DNA of 64,000 bases from Ahrensia sp. (GTDB taxonomy: Bacteria; Pseudomonadota; Alphaproteobacteria; Rhizobiales; Rhizobiaceae). Each line of letters begins with the position of its first letter. Position 1 is the first letter of the stretch. A program made the translations under genes and the position numbers. The notes under the pieces were generated by a model. The model did not search any database. It was not told where the DNA came from and worked only from the letters and a program-made list of their open reading frames with translations. Of the stretch, positions 9,041-20,256 are shown in pieces. Location of the stretch: NCBI GenBank assembly GCA_002698425.1, contig NZXU01000101.1:191389-255388 (forward strand), read 5' to 3'.

Positions 9041-10402
9041 TTAGACACCGAGCGATTTCAGCTTTCGGTGCAATGCGGACCGCTCCATACCAACGAATTC
9101 GGCCGTACGCGAGATGTTTCCGCCAAAACGCGAAATCTGCGCCAGCAGATAGTCCCGTTCGAACCGCTCGCGTGCCTCGCGCAGCGGCAGCGCCATGATA
9201 TGGGCGTCGTCGGACGTGGGCGCGCGCGGCAGGTTCTCGCCGATTTCGGAGGGAAGCTTGTCGACGCCGATCACCATGTCGTCCGGCTCGTCGCGGGTCA
9301 GGATCATCAGGCGTTCGATATTGTTGCGCAACTGGCGGATATTGCCCGGCCAGTCATGCGCCTGCAGGACGGCCATGGCGTCGTCGCCGACGAATTTCGG
9401 GCGAATGCCCGTATGTTCGCTGATCTGCTTCATGAAGGTCTGCACGAGCATCGGGATATCCTCGCGCCGGTCCGCCAGCGGCGGCACCTCGATCGGCACG
9501 ACGGCCAGGCGGTTCATCAGGTCGCGGCGGAACCGCTTCGCCTCGATCAGTTCTTCCAGGTTGAAAGCGGTCGAGGAGATGATCCGGACATCGACCTTCA
9601 CACGCCGCACACCGCCGACGCGCTCGAACTCCTGGTCGACCAGAACGCGCAGTATCTTGGTCTGCGTCTCCAGCGGCATGTCGGCGATCTCGTCGATATA
9701 GAGAATGCCGCCATGCGCCTGTTCCAGCGCGCCGACCTTTCGCTCGCCGCCATTCGGCTCCGTGCCGAAGAGCTCGGTCTCCATGCGGCTCGGCGTAATC
9801 GCTGCCGCATTGATCACGACGAAGGGTCCCTTTGCCCGCGACGAATTCGCGTGGATGGTGCGCGCCACCAGTTCCTTGCCGGATCCCGAAGGGCCGGTAA
9901 TCAGGATGCGGCTGTTGGTCGGCGAGACCCGGTTGATCGTCTGGCGCAGCGCGTTGATCGCCGCCGAACTGCCGATCAGTTCGCGCGTTTCGCTGGAACG
10001 ACGCTTCAGGTCCTTCACTTCCATCTTCAACGCAGAAGTCTCCAGCGCCCGTTCGGCGATCAGGACAAGACGGTCGGCCTTGAACGGCTTTTCGATATAG
10101 TCATAGGCGCCGCGCTTGATGGCGCTAACGGCGGTCTCGATATTGCCGTGTCCCGAAATCATCACGACCGGCATGCCCGGGTGCATCGTCTGGATTTCGT
10201 CCAGCAGCGCCAGCCCGTCGAGCTTCGAGCCCTGCAGCCAGATGTCGAGGAAGACCAGGCGCGGCGCGCGGTCGGAAATCGCCGCCAGCGCGCTGTCGCT
10301 GTCATGGGCCGTCCGCGTCTCATGGCCCTCGTCTTCCAGGATCCCCGCGACGATCTCCCGAATGTCCTGCTCATCGTCGACGATCAGAATGTCCGCTTTC
10401 AT
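9041..10402 (-). CDS. ntrX: nitrogen response regulator NtrX (lacks GAFTGA)
   Basis: A 453-residue NtrC-family response regulator and partner of the sensor NtrY. The receiver has the acidic pair DD (9-10) and phosphoacceptor Asp53. The AAA+ domain has Walker A GPSGSGKE (170-177) and Walker B ILYIDE (233-238). A Fis-type HTH closes the protein (RTAEFVGMERSALHRKLKSLG). The sigma-54 contact loop is replaced: residues 213-224 read GTEPNGGERKVG instead of a GAFTGA-containing loop. This is known for alphaproteobacterial NtrX and suggests it does not act through sigma-54. It overlaps ntrY by 4 bp (ATGA). Confidence 0.95.
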   Translation of the reverse strand: MKADILIVDDEQDIREIVAGILEDEGHETRTAHDSDSALAAISDRAPRLVFLDIWLQGSKLDGLALLDEIQTMHPGMPVVMISGHGNIETAVSAIKRGAYDYIEKPFKADRLVLIAERALETSALKMEVKDLKRRSSETRELIGSSAAINALRQTINRVSPTNSRILITGPSGSGKELVARTIHANSSRAKGPFVVINAAAITPSRMETELFGTEPNGGERKVGALEQAHGGILYIDEIADMPLETQTKILRVLVDQEFERVGGVRRVKVDVRIISSTAFNLEELIEAKRFRRDLMNRLAVVPIEVPPLADRREDIPMLVQTFMKQISEHTGIRPKFVGDDAMAVLQAHDWPGNIRQLRNNIERLMILTRDEPDDMVIGVDKLPSEIGENLPRAPTSDDAHIMALPLREARERFERDYLLAQISRFGGNISRTAEFVGMERSALHRKLKSLGV

Positions 10403-12738
10403 GCTGTCCTCTCAGCTTGCGCCCCGGTTTCCCCGATTTCCTGTTCTGCGTCATTGCCCGACGAATTCGTTTGCGCGGCGGCCGGAAACACCAGCCGCAC
10501 CATTGCCCCGCGTCCACCATGGTAATCGGCCGGCGCATCGTGCAACTCGAGCCGCCCGCCGTGGTCTTCCATGATCTTCTTGACGATTGCGAGACCGAGG
10601 CCGGTGCCCTTCTCGCGTGTCGTCATATAGGGCTCCAGGAGCTTCGCCCTGTTCTGGCGCGGGAGCCCCTTGCCATTGTCGATCACGTCGACCGTAATCT
10701 CGCGGCTGCCGTTCCGATGGGCGCGAACGAGAATATGGCCGTCTTCGCGATTTTCGTCGCTCGCCTGCCGCGCCTCGACCGCCTCGGACGCATTCTTGAT
10801 GATGTTGCCGAACGCCTGTCCGACAAGCCGATCGTCGAAATCGCAGGCAAGTTCCTCGTCGTCGAAATCGCGCTCGAAACTGATGTCGCTGCGGCTGACC
10901 TCCACGAGAAAGGTCGCCTCGCGCAGCGTGTCGCGCAGATCCTTGCGCTCCATCACGGGTTTCGGCATCCGCGCAAAGGACGAGAATTCGTCCACCATGC
11001 GTCCGATATCGCCCACCTGCCGAATGATCGTGTCCGTGCACTGGTCGAAGACCGCGCTGTCTTCCCCGACCACCTTGCCGTAGCGCCGCTTCAGCCGCTC
11101 TGCGGAAAGTTGGATCGGCGTCAGGGGGTTCTTGATCTCGTGCGCGATGCGGCGCGCCACATCCGCCCAGGCGGTCGAGCGCTGGGCTTCCACGAGATCG
11201 GAAATGTCGTCGATCGTGATCACATGCGTGTGGCTGGCCGGCGCTTCGTCCTGCCCGAACTCGGCCTCGATCACACGCTGGCCCGCGCCGACCTCGCGGT
11301 CGACGGTGACCTGGACATTCAGCACGCGCTCGCGTCCGCTCCTGTCGAGATAGGTGACCTGCTTGCGCACATCGTCGCGGTCGCTCTTGCGAACCTCGTC
11401 GAGAACCGAAGCGATATGCGGCGAAAGGCTGTCGATCTTCGTTCCCGGCTCGATCGTTTCGCCTGTGCCGAGGATCGCGGCGGCCGAGCGGTTGGCGACG
11501 GTGACGACGCCGTCATCGTCCACGCCCATGACCCCCGCCGACACGCCGGAGAGAACAGCCTCGGAAAAGCGCCGGCGCTGGTCGATCAGCTCGTTTGCGT
11601 GCAGCAGCTTGTCCCGCTGTTCCTTCAGCTGGCCGAGCATCCCGTTGAAGGTCTGGCCGAGATAGCCGACATCGCCGTCCGACGCACGCACCGGAACGCG
11701 GATATCCAGATTGCCTTCCGATACCTCTTCGGCGGCGCCGATCAGTTGGCGGATCGGGCGCACGAGCCGGTTTGCGACCGCGATACCCGTCCAGATCGCG
11801 GACAGGATCATGATCAGCGTCAGCCCGAAATAGAGGATCGCGAAGGCAAGCTGGAAGGATGTCCGGTTCGCCTCGAGCCCGGTATATTCGGCTCGGTTCT
11901 GCTGCATAAGTTGAACGGCATCGAGGACTTTGGCGTCCACCGTGCGAACCGTGTAGATATAGGCGTTCGGAATTTCCCGCAGCTTGATGATGGAGCCGAC
12001 GAGATTGGTCACGCCCGGCGGAATGACCACCGGGAGACCGTCCTTGGCCGCCTCGAGCGCGTCGGCGGGCGGGGACGGCAACTGGTTGTCGACATCGATC
12101 TCCGCGCTTTGAACGATGGTCCCGTCAGGCCGGATGACGAAGGCGCCGAGCATCCCCCGGCCCTTTGCCTGCTGCGTGAGGAAATGTCGGAAGCCGACCT
12201 GGTCGAGGCTGTAGAGGCGGCGCTGGCTGTCCACCGCATAGGCCATGTTGATCGTCGCGTCCCGCAGATTGATCGCATTCTCGTTGATGTAGGATTCGGC
12301 GACTTGCAGCGATGATTCCACGATCGTCTTGGTGCGGATTTCGAACCAGCGGTCGAGCCCAAGATCGAGCGTCACGCTCGCGACGACGGCGATGGCGATG
12401 GCGGGAATAGCCGCGATCAGCGAGAAAAGGCCGACAATGCGAACATGCAGGCGCGACGCGGCCTTTCCGGCCCTGCGCGCCAGGAATATTCGGCGAAGCT
12501 CCACCCCGATCAGCCACAGCATCGCGAAAACGAAAAAGCCGTTGATGACGATCGCCGAGAGGGTCACGCGGGCATCGGGCTGGATCGGCGTCAGGCCGAT
12601 CAGGACGGCAAAGGACACGCCTGCCGTCACGAGCGCCCCGATGATCACGGCAATGCCGCGGATCTGCATCCTGCGGGCCCCCGATTGGTCGTTCACGCCG
12701 AAATCGAGGGCGCCCTTAGCGCTCTGTATCAGTGACAT
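10399..12738 (-). CDS. ntrY: nitrogen regulation sensor histidine kinase NtrY
   Basis: A 779-residue membrane sensor kinase. Three hydrophobic segments lie in the first 125 residues, then an extracytoplasmic region, a fourth TM near residue 300, HAMP (VRPIRQLIGAAEEVSEGNLDIRVP), PAS, HisKA with His533 (ARRIAHEIKNPLTPIQLSAERLKRRY region) and HATPase with NIIKNASEA, DNGKGLP and GTGLGLAIVKKI. It phosphorylates NtrX and has been tied to nitrogen metabolism, redox and envelope responses in relatives. I chose the ATG at 12738 because the family starts shortly before the first TM; a longer GTG frame from 12813 adds an atypical Cys-rich leader. Confidence 0.94.
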   Translation of the reverse strand: MSLIQSAKGALDFGVNDQSGARRMQIRGIAVIIGALVTAGVSFAVLIGLTPIQPDARVTLSAIVINGFFVFAMLWLIGVELRRIFLARRAGKAASRLHVRIVGLFSLIAAIPAIAIAVVASVTLDLGLDRWFEIRTKTIVESSLQVAESYINENAINLRDATINMAYAVDSQRRLYSLDQVGFRHFLTQQAKGRGMLGAFVIRPDGTIVQSAEIDVDNQLPSPPADALEAAKDGLPVVIPPGVTNLVGSIIKLREIPNAYIYTVRTVDAKVLDAVQLMQQNRAEYTGLEANRTSFQLAFAILYFGLTLIMILSAIWTGIAVANRLVRPIRQLIGAAEEVSEGNLDIRVPVRASDGDVGYLGQTFNGMLGQLKEQRDKLLHANELIDQRRRFSEAVLSGVSAGVMGVDDDGVVTVANRSAAAILGTGETIEPGTKIDSLSPHIASVLDEVRKSDRDDVRKQVTYLDRSGRERVLNVQVTVDREVGAGQRVIEAEFGQDEAPASHTHVITIDDISDLVEAQRSTAWADVARRIAHEIKNPLTPIQLSAERLKRRYGKVVGEDSAVFDQCTDTIIRQVGDIGRMVDEFSSFARMPKPVMERKDLRDTLREATFLVEVSRSDISFERDFDDEELACDFDDRLVGQAFGNIIKNASEAVEARQASDENREDGHILVRAHRNGSREITVDVIDNGKGLPRQNRAKLLEPYMTTREKGTGLGLAIVKKIMEDHGGRLELHDAPADYHGGRGAMVRLVFPAAAQTNSSGNDAEQEIGETGAQAERTA

Positions 12739-12828
12739 GGTCAAATCTGCTGATGTCCGACAAATCGGAGTGACCAACATGCAACAGAATGTGGCAGCAT
12801 TGCAACAAACCACCGCAGTGGTGGCAGT

Positions 12829-14282
<1,454 letters not shown>

Positions 14283-14286
<4 letters not shown>

Positions 14287-15434
14287 TGTTGTTTCTCTCC
14301 GGTAAGCGGCTGGACGAGTTCGGTGGGCATGGCCGGGGCGGCCGGCATGAGGATGCGGAACACCGTCTTCGAGGATTGGGAATCGCATTCGATCACGCCG
14401 CCATGGTCGCCGACGATCTTGGCGACCAGGGCGAGGCCTAGCCCGGACCCGTTGGGCTTCGTGGTTATGAACGGATCGAACATGTGCATCTGGATGTCTT
14501 CGGGTACGCCGGACCCGTTGTCCTCGACGCAGAATTCCAGCGGGAGGGCGACACGCTCATTCGCGCCGGGAATCGACAGGCGCACGCCGGGGCGGAATGC
14601 GGTTTTTAGCCGTATCTGCGCATGATCGCGGTGTTCGCAGGCTTCCGAGGCGTTCTTGACGAGGTTGAGGAAGACCTGGATCAGCTGGTCCTTGTTTCCA
14701 AGCACCATCGGAAGCGACGGATCGTACTGCTTGACGAATTCGATGTCGCGCGCGAAGCCCGAAGCGGCGATTTGGTGAACGCGGTCGAGCACGACATGGA
14801 TATTGACCGGCTCGCGCTCGATCGGACGCTCGTCGGAAAACACTTCCATTCGGTCGACCAGAGAGACGATCCGATCGCTCTCCTCGCGGATCAGAGCGGT
14901 GAGCGCGCGATCCTCGTCGCTGACGGCCGCCTCCAGCAATTGCGCCGCGCCGCGAATGCCCGACAGCGGGTTCTTGATCTCGTGGCCCAGCATCGAGGCG
15001 AGCCCGGTGACAGAACGCGCCGCGCCGCGATGGGTCATTTGGCGGTCGAATTTCTCCGCCATGGACCGTTCACGGAAAACGATTACCATCGCGCCCGGCT
15101 CATCGGCCACCGGCGTCACGTGGACGTCTACGATCCGGTCGGCGCCGAGACGCGGCGACGAGAGATCGACGCGATATTCGTTGACCGGCGATTCATGCTC
15201 GCGCACTTGTTGAATAAGCGTCAGCAAGGGACTGGAAAACGGAACGAAATCCTGAATCTTGGATTTTGCCAACTGGCCCTGCGAGGAGGAGAAGAAATAC
15301 TCCGCCTCGAGGTTGGAGAAGGCGATGTAGTCCTCCGGGTCGAGCAGGACGACCGGATCGCGCAACGTGTCCAGCACCTTCAGGGCGCGGGCCGGGTCGG
15401 GCGCGGATAGTTTCTTTCGTACCATAAATGCCAT
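14283..15434 (-). CDS. ntrB: nitrogen regulation histidine kinase NtrB (GlnL)
   Basis: A 383-residue soluble histidine kinase that phosphorylates or dephosphorylates NtrC under PII control. An N-terminal PAS domain (about 15-120) is followed by the H-box [20 protein letters not shown] with His151, then the HATPase boxes [18 protein letters not shown] and GSGLGLALV. No transmembrane segment is seen, as expected for NtrB. Its ATG overlaps the dusB stop (TGATG) and its stop overlaps the ntrC start, giving a tightly coupled dusB-ntrB-ntrC unit. Confidence 0.96.
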
Positions 15435-16438
15435 CAGGCAGCCTTCGCTTCCTGCCCTGTGGGAGCCAGGGCGTCGGATAAGAGACGAATGACTTCGTCG
15501 GGTTGAGTGCTTGTCAGAATGCGGCGGCGAAGACCGTCGGCCTCGCGGACCGCGTGCCTGTCGAAATACCAGCCGAGATGTTTGCGTGCATGCCGAAGCC
15601 CGGCGTCTCGCCCATAATGGGTCAGCATGGCTTCATAATGGTCGGTGGCATAGCTGGCGGGATCGTCCGGCGCAGCGTCCCCACTCGCCTTGAAACCGGC
15701 TTCTCGCGCGATCGTACCCGGCAACCAGGGCTGCCCATAGCTGGCGCGGCCCACCATCACCGCGTCCGCGCCGGAGGCGTCGAGCGCGGTCTTCGCATCG
15801 TCCAGCGTGGCGATGTCGCCATTGACGACCAGCGGAATGGAAACGGCCTCGCGCACCTCGCGGATACGGGTCCAGTCGGCGCGGCCATTGTAGAGTTGCT
15901 CGCGGGTGCGCCCATGCACCGTCACCATCCGAATACCGGCATTCTCGGCGCGTTTCGCCAGTTCCGGCGCGTTGATCGAATTGGCATCCCAGCCGAGCCG
16001 CATCTTCAGCGTGACCGGGACGCCGACCGCATTCACCGTCGCCTCGATCAGTGTCATGGCATGGTCGAGATCGCGCATCAGCGCGGAACCGGAATAGCCG
16101 CCGGTGACCTTCTTGGCCGGGCAGCCCATATTGATGTCGATGATATCGGCGCCCTCGCCTTCCGCGATCCGCGCCGCTTCGCCCATCCATTTCGGCTCGC
16201 GACCGGCCAGTTGCGGCATGCGCACCGGCAGGCCGTCGGTGCTCGCCCGTGACCGGCTTTCGCGATGATCGCGGCATAACTCCTGGCTGGCGATCATCTC
16301 GGACACGACAAGGCCCGCGCCGTGCCGCCACGCCCGTTGCCGGAACGGAAGATCGCTCACACCGGACATCGGAGCAAGGAAGACGCGGTTACGCAGCTCG
16401 ACAGATCCGATCTTCAGCGGTTTGGCGATGTCACTCAT
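15434..16438 (-). CDS. dusB: tRNA-dihydrouridine synthase DusB (NifR3 type)
   Basis: A 334-residue FMN-dependent TIM-barrel enzyme reducing uridines in the tRNA D-loop. It has [12 protein letters not shown] near the N-terminus, [10 protein letters not shown] with the catalytic cysteine, the substrate-side [13 protein letters not shown] block and [11 protein letters not shown] for FMN binding. It was named nifR3 because it precedes ntrB in Rhodobacter and rhizobia, which is the arrangement here. The gene carries the best promoter in front of the whole Ntr block. Confidence 0.96.
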   Translation of the reverse strand: MSDIAKPLKIGSVELRNRVFLAPMSGVSDLPFRQRAWRHGAGLVVSEMIASQELCRDHRESRSRASTDGLPVRMPQLAGREPKWMGEAARIAEGEGADIIDINMGCPAKKVTGGYSGSALMRDLDHAMTLIEATVNAVGVPVTLKMRLGWDANSINAPELAKRAENAGIRMVTVHGRTREQLYNGRADWTRIREVREAVSIPLVVNGDIATLDDAKTALDASGADAVMVGRASYGQPWLPGTIAREAGFKASGDAAPDDPASYATDHYEAMLTHYGRDAGLRHARKHLGWYFDRHAVREADGLRRRILTSTQPDEVIRLLSDALAPTGQEAKAA

Positions 16439-16482
16439 GCACTAGGCTGACTGTTTGTTGAGCATGGATGCTTTCTGCCTAA

Positions 16483-16511
16483 TTAGTAGACACTCTGCAT
16501 CGGTTGTGCAA
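16483..16511 (-). promoter_or_regulatory. sigma-70 promoter of dusB-ntrBC(-ntrYX)
   Basis: On the minus strand TTGCAC (16511-16506) and TACTAA (16488-16483) are spaced by exactly 17 bp. Transcription would begin near 16476, leaving a leader of about 38 bases before the dusB ATG. The hexamers match the consensus at five and four positions. Confidence 0.6.
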
Positions 16512-16602
16512 TCGCTGCCGTGTGTTAAAGCAGGATCGAGATACGATTTTTTTTGGAAGAGGCCGTTCCGTACGGCAAGACCTGCACAAAGTATAGTCGA
16601 AT

Positions 16603-17814
16603 ATGCACCCTGAGCAACGCCACGGCATCGTGATCGTGGCCGCCGGTCGCGGCGAAAGGGCCGCCGGCCCGGGAAAAGGCCCGAAGCAATATCGCCTGCT
16701 TGGCGGCATTCCGCTGATCGCCCGGACGATCGATGCGTTTCGTGTCTGGAATCCGAATTGCCCGATCGTCATCGTGCGTCATGCCGATGACGAGGACCTT
16801 CTGAAGACTGCGATTTCGGGCCGGGAGGAGAACGTTTCCGTGGTCACCGGCGGCGCGACGCGCCAGGCTTCCGTTCTGTGTGGCCTGGAGGCGCTTGCCG
16901 CATTGGACGACGCACCCCGTTTCGCGCTCATCCACGACGCGGCGCGGCCTTTTGTGCCGGTCGCGATGCTGGACGCGATTTCAGTGACGCTGGACCGGGA
17001 CCCCGAGGGCGGCGTGTTGCCGGCGCTACCCGTTGCCGAGACGCTCAAATCGGCTGGCACGGACGGCCAGGTCGAAGCGACCGTGCCGCGTGCCGGTCTC
17101 TACCGGGCACAAACGCCGCAGGCTTTCCCGCTCGATGGCATCCTCGATGTCCATCGCCGCGCTGCCGCCGAATGCGACATGGAATTTACCGACGATGCCG
17201 CCCTTTATGAATGGGCCGGGCTTCCCGTTCGCCTCGTCGCGGGCGATAACCGCAACATCAAGCTCACTTGGCCGCAGGATTTCGAGGACGCCGAACGCAT
17301 GCTGCAAACCGACCGGGAACCCGCCTTGCCCGATGTGCGGGTCGGCCACGGCTACGACACGCACCAGCTGGTCGCCGGGGACAGCATCATCCTGTGCGGT
17401 GTCGAAATCCCGCATGACCGCAAGCTGTCCGGCCATTCCGATGCGGATGTCGGCTTCCATGCGCTGACCGACGCCTTGCTGGCGACCATCGGGGCGGGCG
17501 ATATCGGCAGCCATTTTCCGCCGAGCGACCCGCAATGGAAGGGCGCCGCTTCCCACCGCTTCCTGTCGCATGCCGCGGGACTTGTGCGCGATGCCGGCGG
17601 GCGCATCACCCATTGCGACGTGACGCTGGTCTGCGAAGCGCCGAAGATCGGCCCGCATCGCGAGACCATGCGCCAGGCGATCGCCGAGACCGTCGGCATC
17701 GACGTGTCCCGCGTCTCGGTCAAGGCAACGACCAATGAACGAATAGGCTTTGTCGGCCGCGAGGAAGGCATCGTCGCGCTCGCAACCGCAACCGTAGTGA
17801 TGGGAGGGCAGTAA
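16603..17814 (+). CDS. ispDF: bifunctional IspDF (MEP pathway of isoprenoid synthesis)
   Basis: A 403-residue fusion of two MEP-pathway enzymes. IspD (about 1-235) makes CDP-methylerythritol; its nucleotide loop is IVAAGRGERA...GPGKGPKQY. IspF (about 243-403) makes the cyclodiphosphate; its metal-site motif VGHGYDTH starts at residue 247, with SGHSDADVGFHALTDALL and the ending GFVGREEGIVALATA. The fusion is common in alphaproteobacteria. The ATG at 16603 has no evident ribosome-binding site, and TATAGT sits at 16592-16597, so a very short leader is possible. It shares one base with the next gene (TAATG). Confidence 0.95.
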   Translation: MHPEQRHGIVIVAAGRGERAAGPGKGPKQYRLLGGIPLIARTIDAFRVWNPNCPIVIVRHADDEDLLKTAISGREENVSVVTGGATRQASVLCGLEALAALDDAPRFALIHDAARPFVPVAMLDAISVTLDRDPEGGVLPALPVAETLKSAGTDGQVEATVPRAGLYRAQTPQAFPLDGILDVHRRAAAECDMEFTDDAALYEWAGLPVRLVAGDNRNIKLTWPQDFEDAERMLQTDREPALPDVRVGHGYDTHQLVAGDSIILCGVEIPHDRKLSGHSDADVGFHALTDALLATIGAGDIGSHFPPSDPQWKGAASHRFLSHAAGLVRDAGGRITHCDVTLVCEAPKIGPHRETMRQAIAETVGIDVSRVSVKATTNERIGFVGREEGIVALATATVVMGGQ

Positions 17815-18359
17815 TGCCGGACGACCAGTATATCGATCCGCTCCATGAGGCCGCCGAACGGGTCATCGAGATCTTCTCGGAACAGGAAGTCAGGATCGCG
17901 ACGGTCGAGAGTTGCACCGGCGGCATGATTGCCGCGGCGCTGACCGACATCGCCGGATCGTCCAACGTGCTGGACCGGGGCTATGTCACCTATTCGAACA
18001 CGGCCAAGGAACAGATGGTCGGCGTTCCGGAGGAACTGATCGAGAAACACGGCGCGGTCTCGTCCGAAGTCGCGGCCGCCATGGCGGAAGGCGGGCTTGC
18101 ACGCTCCGACGCAGATCTGACGATCGCGGTGACCGGCATTGCCGGGCCGGGCGGCGGCTCGGCCGACAAACCGGTCGGCCTGGTCTGGTTCGCCTGCGCC
18201 ATGACCTGGGGGCCGACTCTCGTGCTCAGCAACCAGTTCGACGATAATGGCCGCGATTTCATCCGCTACCACACGGCGATGTTCGCGCTGCAGATCGTTC
18301 TGGAAATGCTCGAAAGCCGACCCGGAACGCAGTTCGACGAGCCGCACGGCAACGCCTGA
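17814..18359 (+). CDS. pncC: nicotinamide-nucleotide amidohydrolase (CinA C-terminal family)
   Basis: A 181-residue stand-alone CinA C-terminal domain that hydrolyses nicotinamide mononucleotide to NaMN and ammonia, recycling NAD. Family motifs are TVESCTGGMIAAALTDIAGSS near residues 28-48, GYVTYSNTAKEQMVGVP, and the AVTGIAGPGGGSADKPVGLVW block. The N-terminal molybdopterin-binding-like domain of full CinA is absent, as in most Proteobacteria. It is translationally coupled to ispDF and convergent with ratA. Confidence 0.93.
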   Translation: MPDDQYIDPLHEAAERVIEIFSEQEVRIATVESCTGGMIAAALTDIAGSSNVLDRGYVTYSNTAKEQMVGVPEELIEKHGAVSSEVAAAMAEGGLARSDADLTIAVTGIAGPGGGSADKPVGLVWFACAMTWGPTLVLSNQFDDNGRDFIRYHTAMFALQIVLEMLESRPGTQFDEPHGNA

Positions 18360-18367
18360 TCGTCAGC

Positions 18368-18835
18368 TCAGGCCGTCCGGGCGCTGTCCTGTCCGTAGAT
18401 GACGTCCGCGCGCTTCTGGAAAGCCTGCGAGAACATGTGGAACGCCTTGTCGAACATGGCGCCCATTACCATGCCGAGCGCCCGGCTCTTGAATTCGTAG
18501 TCGATGAAGAAAACGATATCGCAGCCGCCGTCGGCGCGCGGCTCGAAGGTCCAGCGGTTGTTCAGATAGCGGAACGGGCCTTCGAGATAGGATACGTCGA
18601 TGACGTTTTCCTCCGGCTTTAGCAGCACACGCGAGGTGAAGGTCTCGCGGATCATCTTGTAGCCGACCGTCATGTCCGCGATCAGCATGGTCATGCCGTC
18701 GCGCTCGCGCCGTTCCTTGACGCGCAAGGCTTCGCACATCGGCAGGAATTCGGGATAGCGTTCGACATCGGCGACCAGATCAAACATCTGTCCGGCGCTG
18801 TGCGGAACGGGCGTCGTATCCTGGAACTTGGGCAT
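18368..18835 (-). CDS. COQ10/RatA-family START-domain protein
   Basis: A 155-residue polyketide-cyclase/START-like protein. The VPHSAGQMFDLVADVERYPEFLPMC opening is characteristic of the COQ10/RatA family, as are YLEGPFRYLNNRW and DYEFKSRALGMVMGAMF. Eukaryotic COQ10 binds ubiquinone and supports its use in the respiratory chain; E. coli RatA was described as blocking ribosome association. Proximity to lipA and pdh genes is typical for alphaproteobacteria and fits a quinone or respiratory role better than a toxin role. It lies 55 bp downstream of lipA on the same strand. Confidence 0.9.
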   Translation of the reverse strand: MPKFQDTTPVPHSAGQMFDLVADVERYPEFLPMCEALRVKERRERDGMTMLIADMTVGYKMIRETFTSRVLLKPEENVIDVSYLEGPFRYLNNRWTFEPRADGGCDIVFFIDYEFKSRALGMVMGAMFDKAFHMFSQAFQKRADVIYGQDSARTA

Positions 18836-18890
18836 GGCGGACAGCTAGGGATCGCGGGGGAAATTGGCAAGTGGGCGGCCGGCCAATGCG

Positions 18891-19859
18891 CTATTCGGCC
18901 GCTGCCAGCTTCTTGGCGCGGTTTTCCCGGAGGCGCGCGAAATCGTCGCCCGCATGGTGCGACGAGCGCGTCAGCGGGCTCGCGGAAACCATCAGGAAGC
19001 CTTTCGAATAGGCACTCGTCTCGTAGGACTTGAACTCCTCCGGCGGCACGAATCGGATGACCGCATGGTGCTTCTTGGTCGGCTGCAGATACTGGCCGAT
19101 GGTCAGGAAATCGACATCCGCCGAGCGCAGATCGTCCATCAGTTGCAGCACCTCGTTACGCTCCTCGCCGAGGCCGACCATGATGCCGGACTTGGTGAAG
19201 ACGGTCGGATCGATCTCTTTCACCTGCTGCAGCAGCCGGATCGAATGGAAGTAGCGCGCGCCCGGACGAACGGTCAGATAGTTCGACGGGACGGTCTCCA
19301 GATTGTGGTTGAAGACGTCCGGCCTCGCGGCGACGACCTTCTCCAGAGCCTTTTCCTTGCGCAGGAAGTCCGGCGTCAGGATTTCGACGGTCGTGCCCGG
19401 CGCCTCTTCGCGGATGGCCTGGATCACCTCGACGAAATGCTGCGCGCCGCCATCGTCCAGATCGTCACGGTCGACGGAGGTGATGACGACATGGTTCAGC
19501 CCCATCATCTTCACCGCGTCGGCGACGTTTTGCGGCTCCTTCATATCCAGCGGCGCGGGCTTGCCGGTCGCCACGTTGCAGAAGGCGCAGGCGCGCGTGC
19601 AGATCTCGCCCATGATCATGAAGGTGGCGTGCTTCTTGTCCCAGCACTCGCCGATATTCGGGCAGCCTGCCTCCTCGCACACCGTGACGAGGTTATGCGA
19701 TTTCACGATTTGGCGGGTTTCCGAATAGCCGCGCGAGGTCGGCGCCTTGACGCGGATCCATTCCGGCTTGCGCGCCTGAACCGGCTGATCGGGCCGATGG
19801 GCCTTTTCCGGATGGCGAACCCGCTTTTCCGGGGTCGTCGTGTCGAGCACCGTAACCAT
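18891..19859 (-). CDS. lipA: lipoyl synthase LipA
   Basis: A 322-residue radical-SAM enzyme inserting two sulfurs into protein-bound octanoyl groups. Both iron-sulfur clusters are encoded: the auxiliary CX4CX5C motif at Cys61, Cys66 and Cys72, and the radical-SAM CX3CX2C motif at Cys87, Cys91 and Cys94. The [16 protein letters not shown] segment also fits. GAGG precedes the ATG. Its products are needed by the lipoylated PdhB and PdhC encoded upstream in the same direction. Confidence 0.98.
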   Translation of the reverse strand: MVTVLDTTTPEKRVRHPEKAHRPDQPVQARKPEWIRVKAPTSRGYSETRQIVKSHNLVTVCEEAGCPNIGECWDKKHATFMIMGEICTRACAFCNVATGKPAPLDMKEPQNVADAVKMMGLNHVVITSVDRDDLDDGGAQHFVEVIQAIREEAPGTTVEILTPDFLRKEKALEKVVAARPDVFNHNLETVPSNYLTVRPGARYFHSIRLLQQVKEIDPTVFTKSGIMVGLGEERNEVLQLMDDLRSADVDFLTIGQYLQPTKKHHAVIRFVPPEEFKSYETSAYSKGFLMVSASPLTRSSHHAGDDFARLRENRAKKLAAAE

Positions 19860-19878
19860 GCGTTCCTCGGTCCCTTGC

Positions 19879-19901
19879 GCCGCCTTCGCGGCTTTTTTCT
19901 T
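19879..19901 (+). terminator. orphan plus-strand intrinsic terminator in the lipA leader
   Basis: GCCGC (19879-19883) pairs with GCGGC (19888-19892) across a CTTC tetraloop and is followed directly by TTTTTTCTT. It points away from the lipA start, although no plus-strand gene precedes it. It could end antisense transcription across lipA. Confidence 0.5.
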
Positions 19902-19971
19902 AGTCTGTCATCTAGATAGCAACCGGCGGAAGGAAATACGACCATCCGCCGGACATGGCTGCCTTGCACCC

Positions 19972-20217
19972 TTATCTACGCAGAAGCCGCGCCAGGTAGA
20001 TCAGCAGGCACGCGCCGACGAAGCCGGTAACCAGATAGGCGATCCATCCGGACCCGAAAAAGCCGAAGGCCCGCAGGATCGCGTTGAAGACGATCGAGCC
20101 GACGATGCCGAGCACGATATTCATCAACAGGCCCGTACCGCTTTTCATGACTTTCTGGGCAAGCCACCCGGCGAGTCCGCCGATAATGATGGCTCCCAGC
20201 CAACCTACTCCGTTCAT
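19972..20217 (-). CDS. GlsB/YeaQ/YmgE-family small membrane protein
   Basis: An 81-residue protein of almost entirely hydrophobic character with three predicted membrane segments and the family pattern IIIGGLAGWLAQKVMKSG...MNIVLGIVGSIVF. The family is annotated as stress-response or 'transglycosylase-associated', but its molecular function is unproven. It sits 39 bp downstream of lpdA on the same strand and may simply be read through from it. Confidence 0.88.
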   Translation of the reverse strand: MNGVGWLGAIIIGGLAGWLAQKVMKSGTGLLMNIVLGIVGSIVFNAILRAFGFFGSGWIAYLVTGFVGACLLIYLARLLRR

Positions 20218-20256
20218 CGTCCTGTCTCCCTCTATTCGGGTTTCCGGCTATGCCCG

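Noticed and set aside
18368..18835. RatA as part of a toxin-antitoxin pair
   Set aside because: No partner gene (RatB-like) is adjacent, and the protein matches the COQ10 respiratory family equally well in a lipA/pdh setting.
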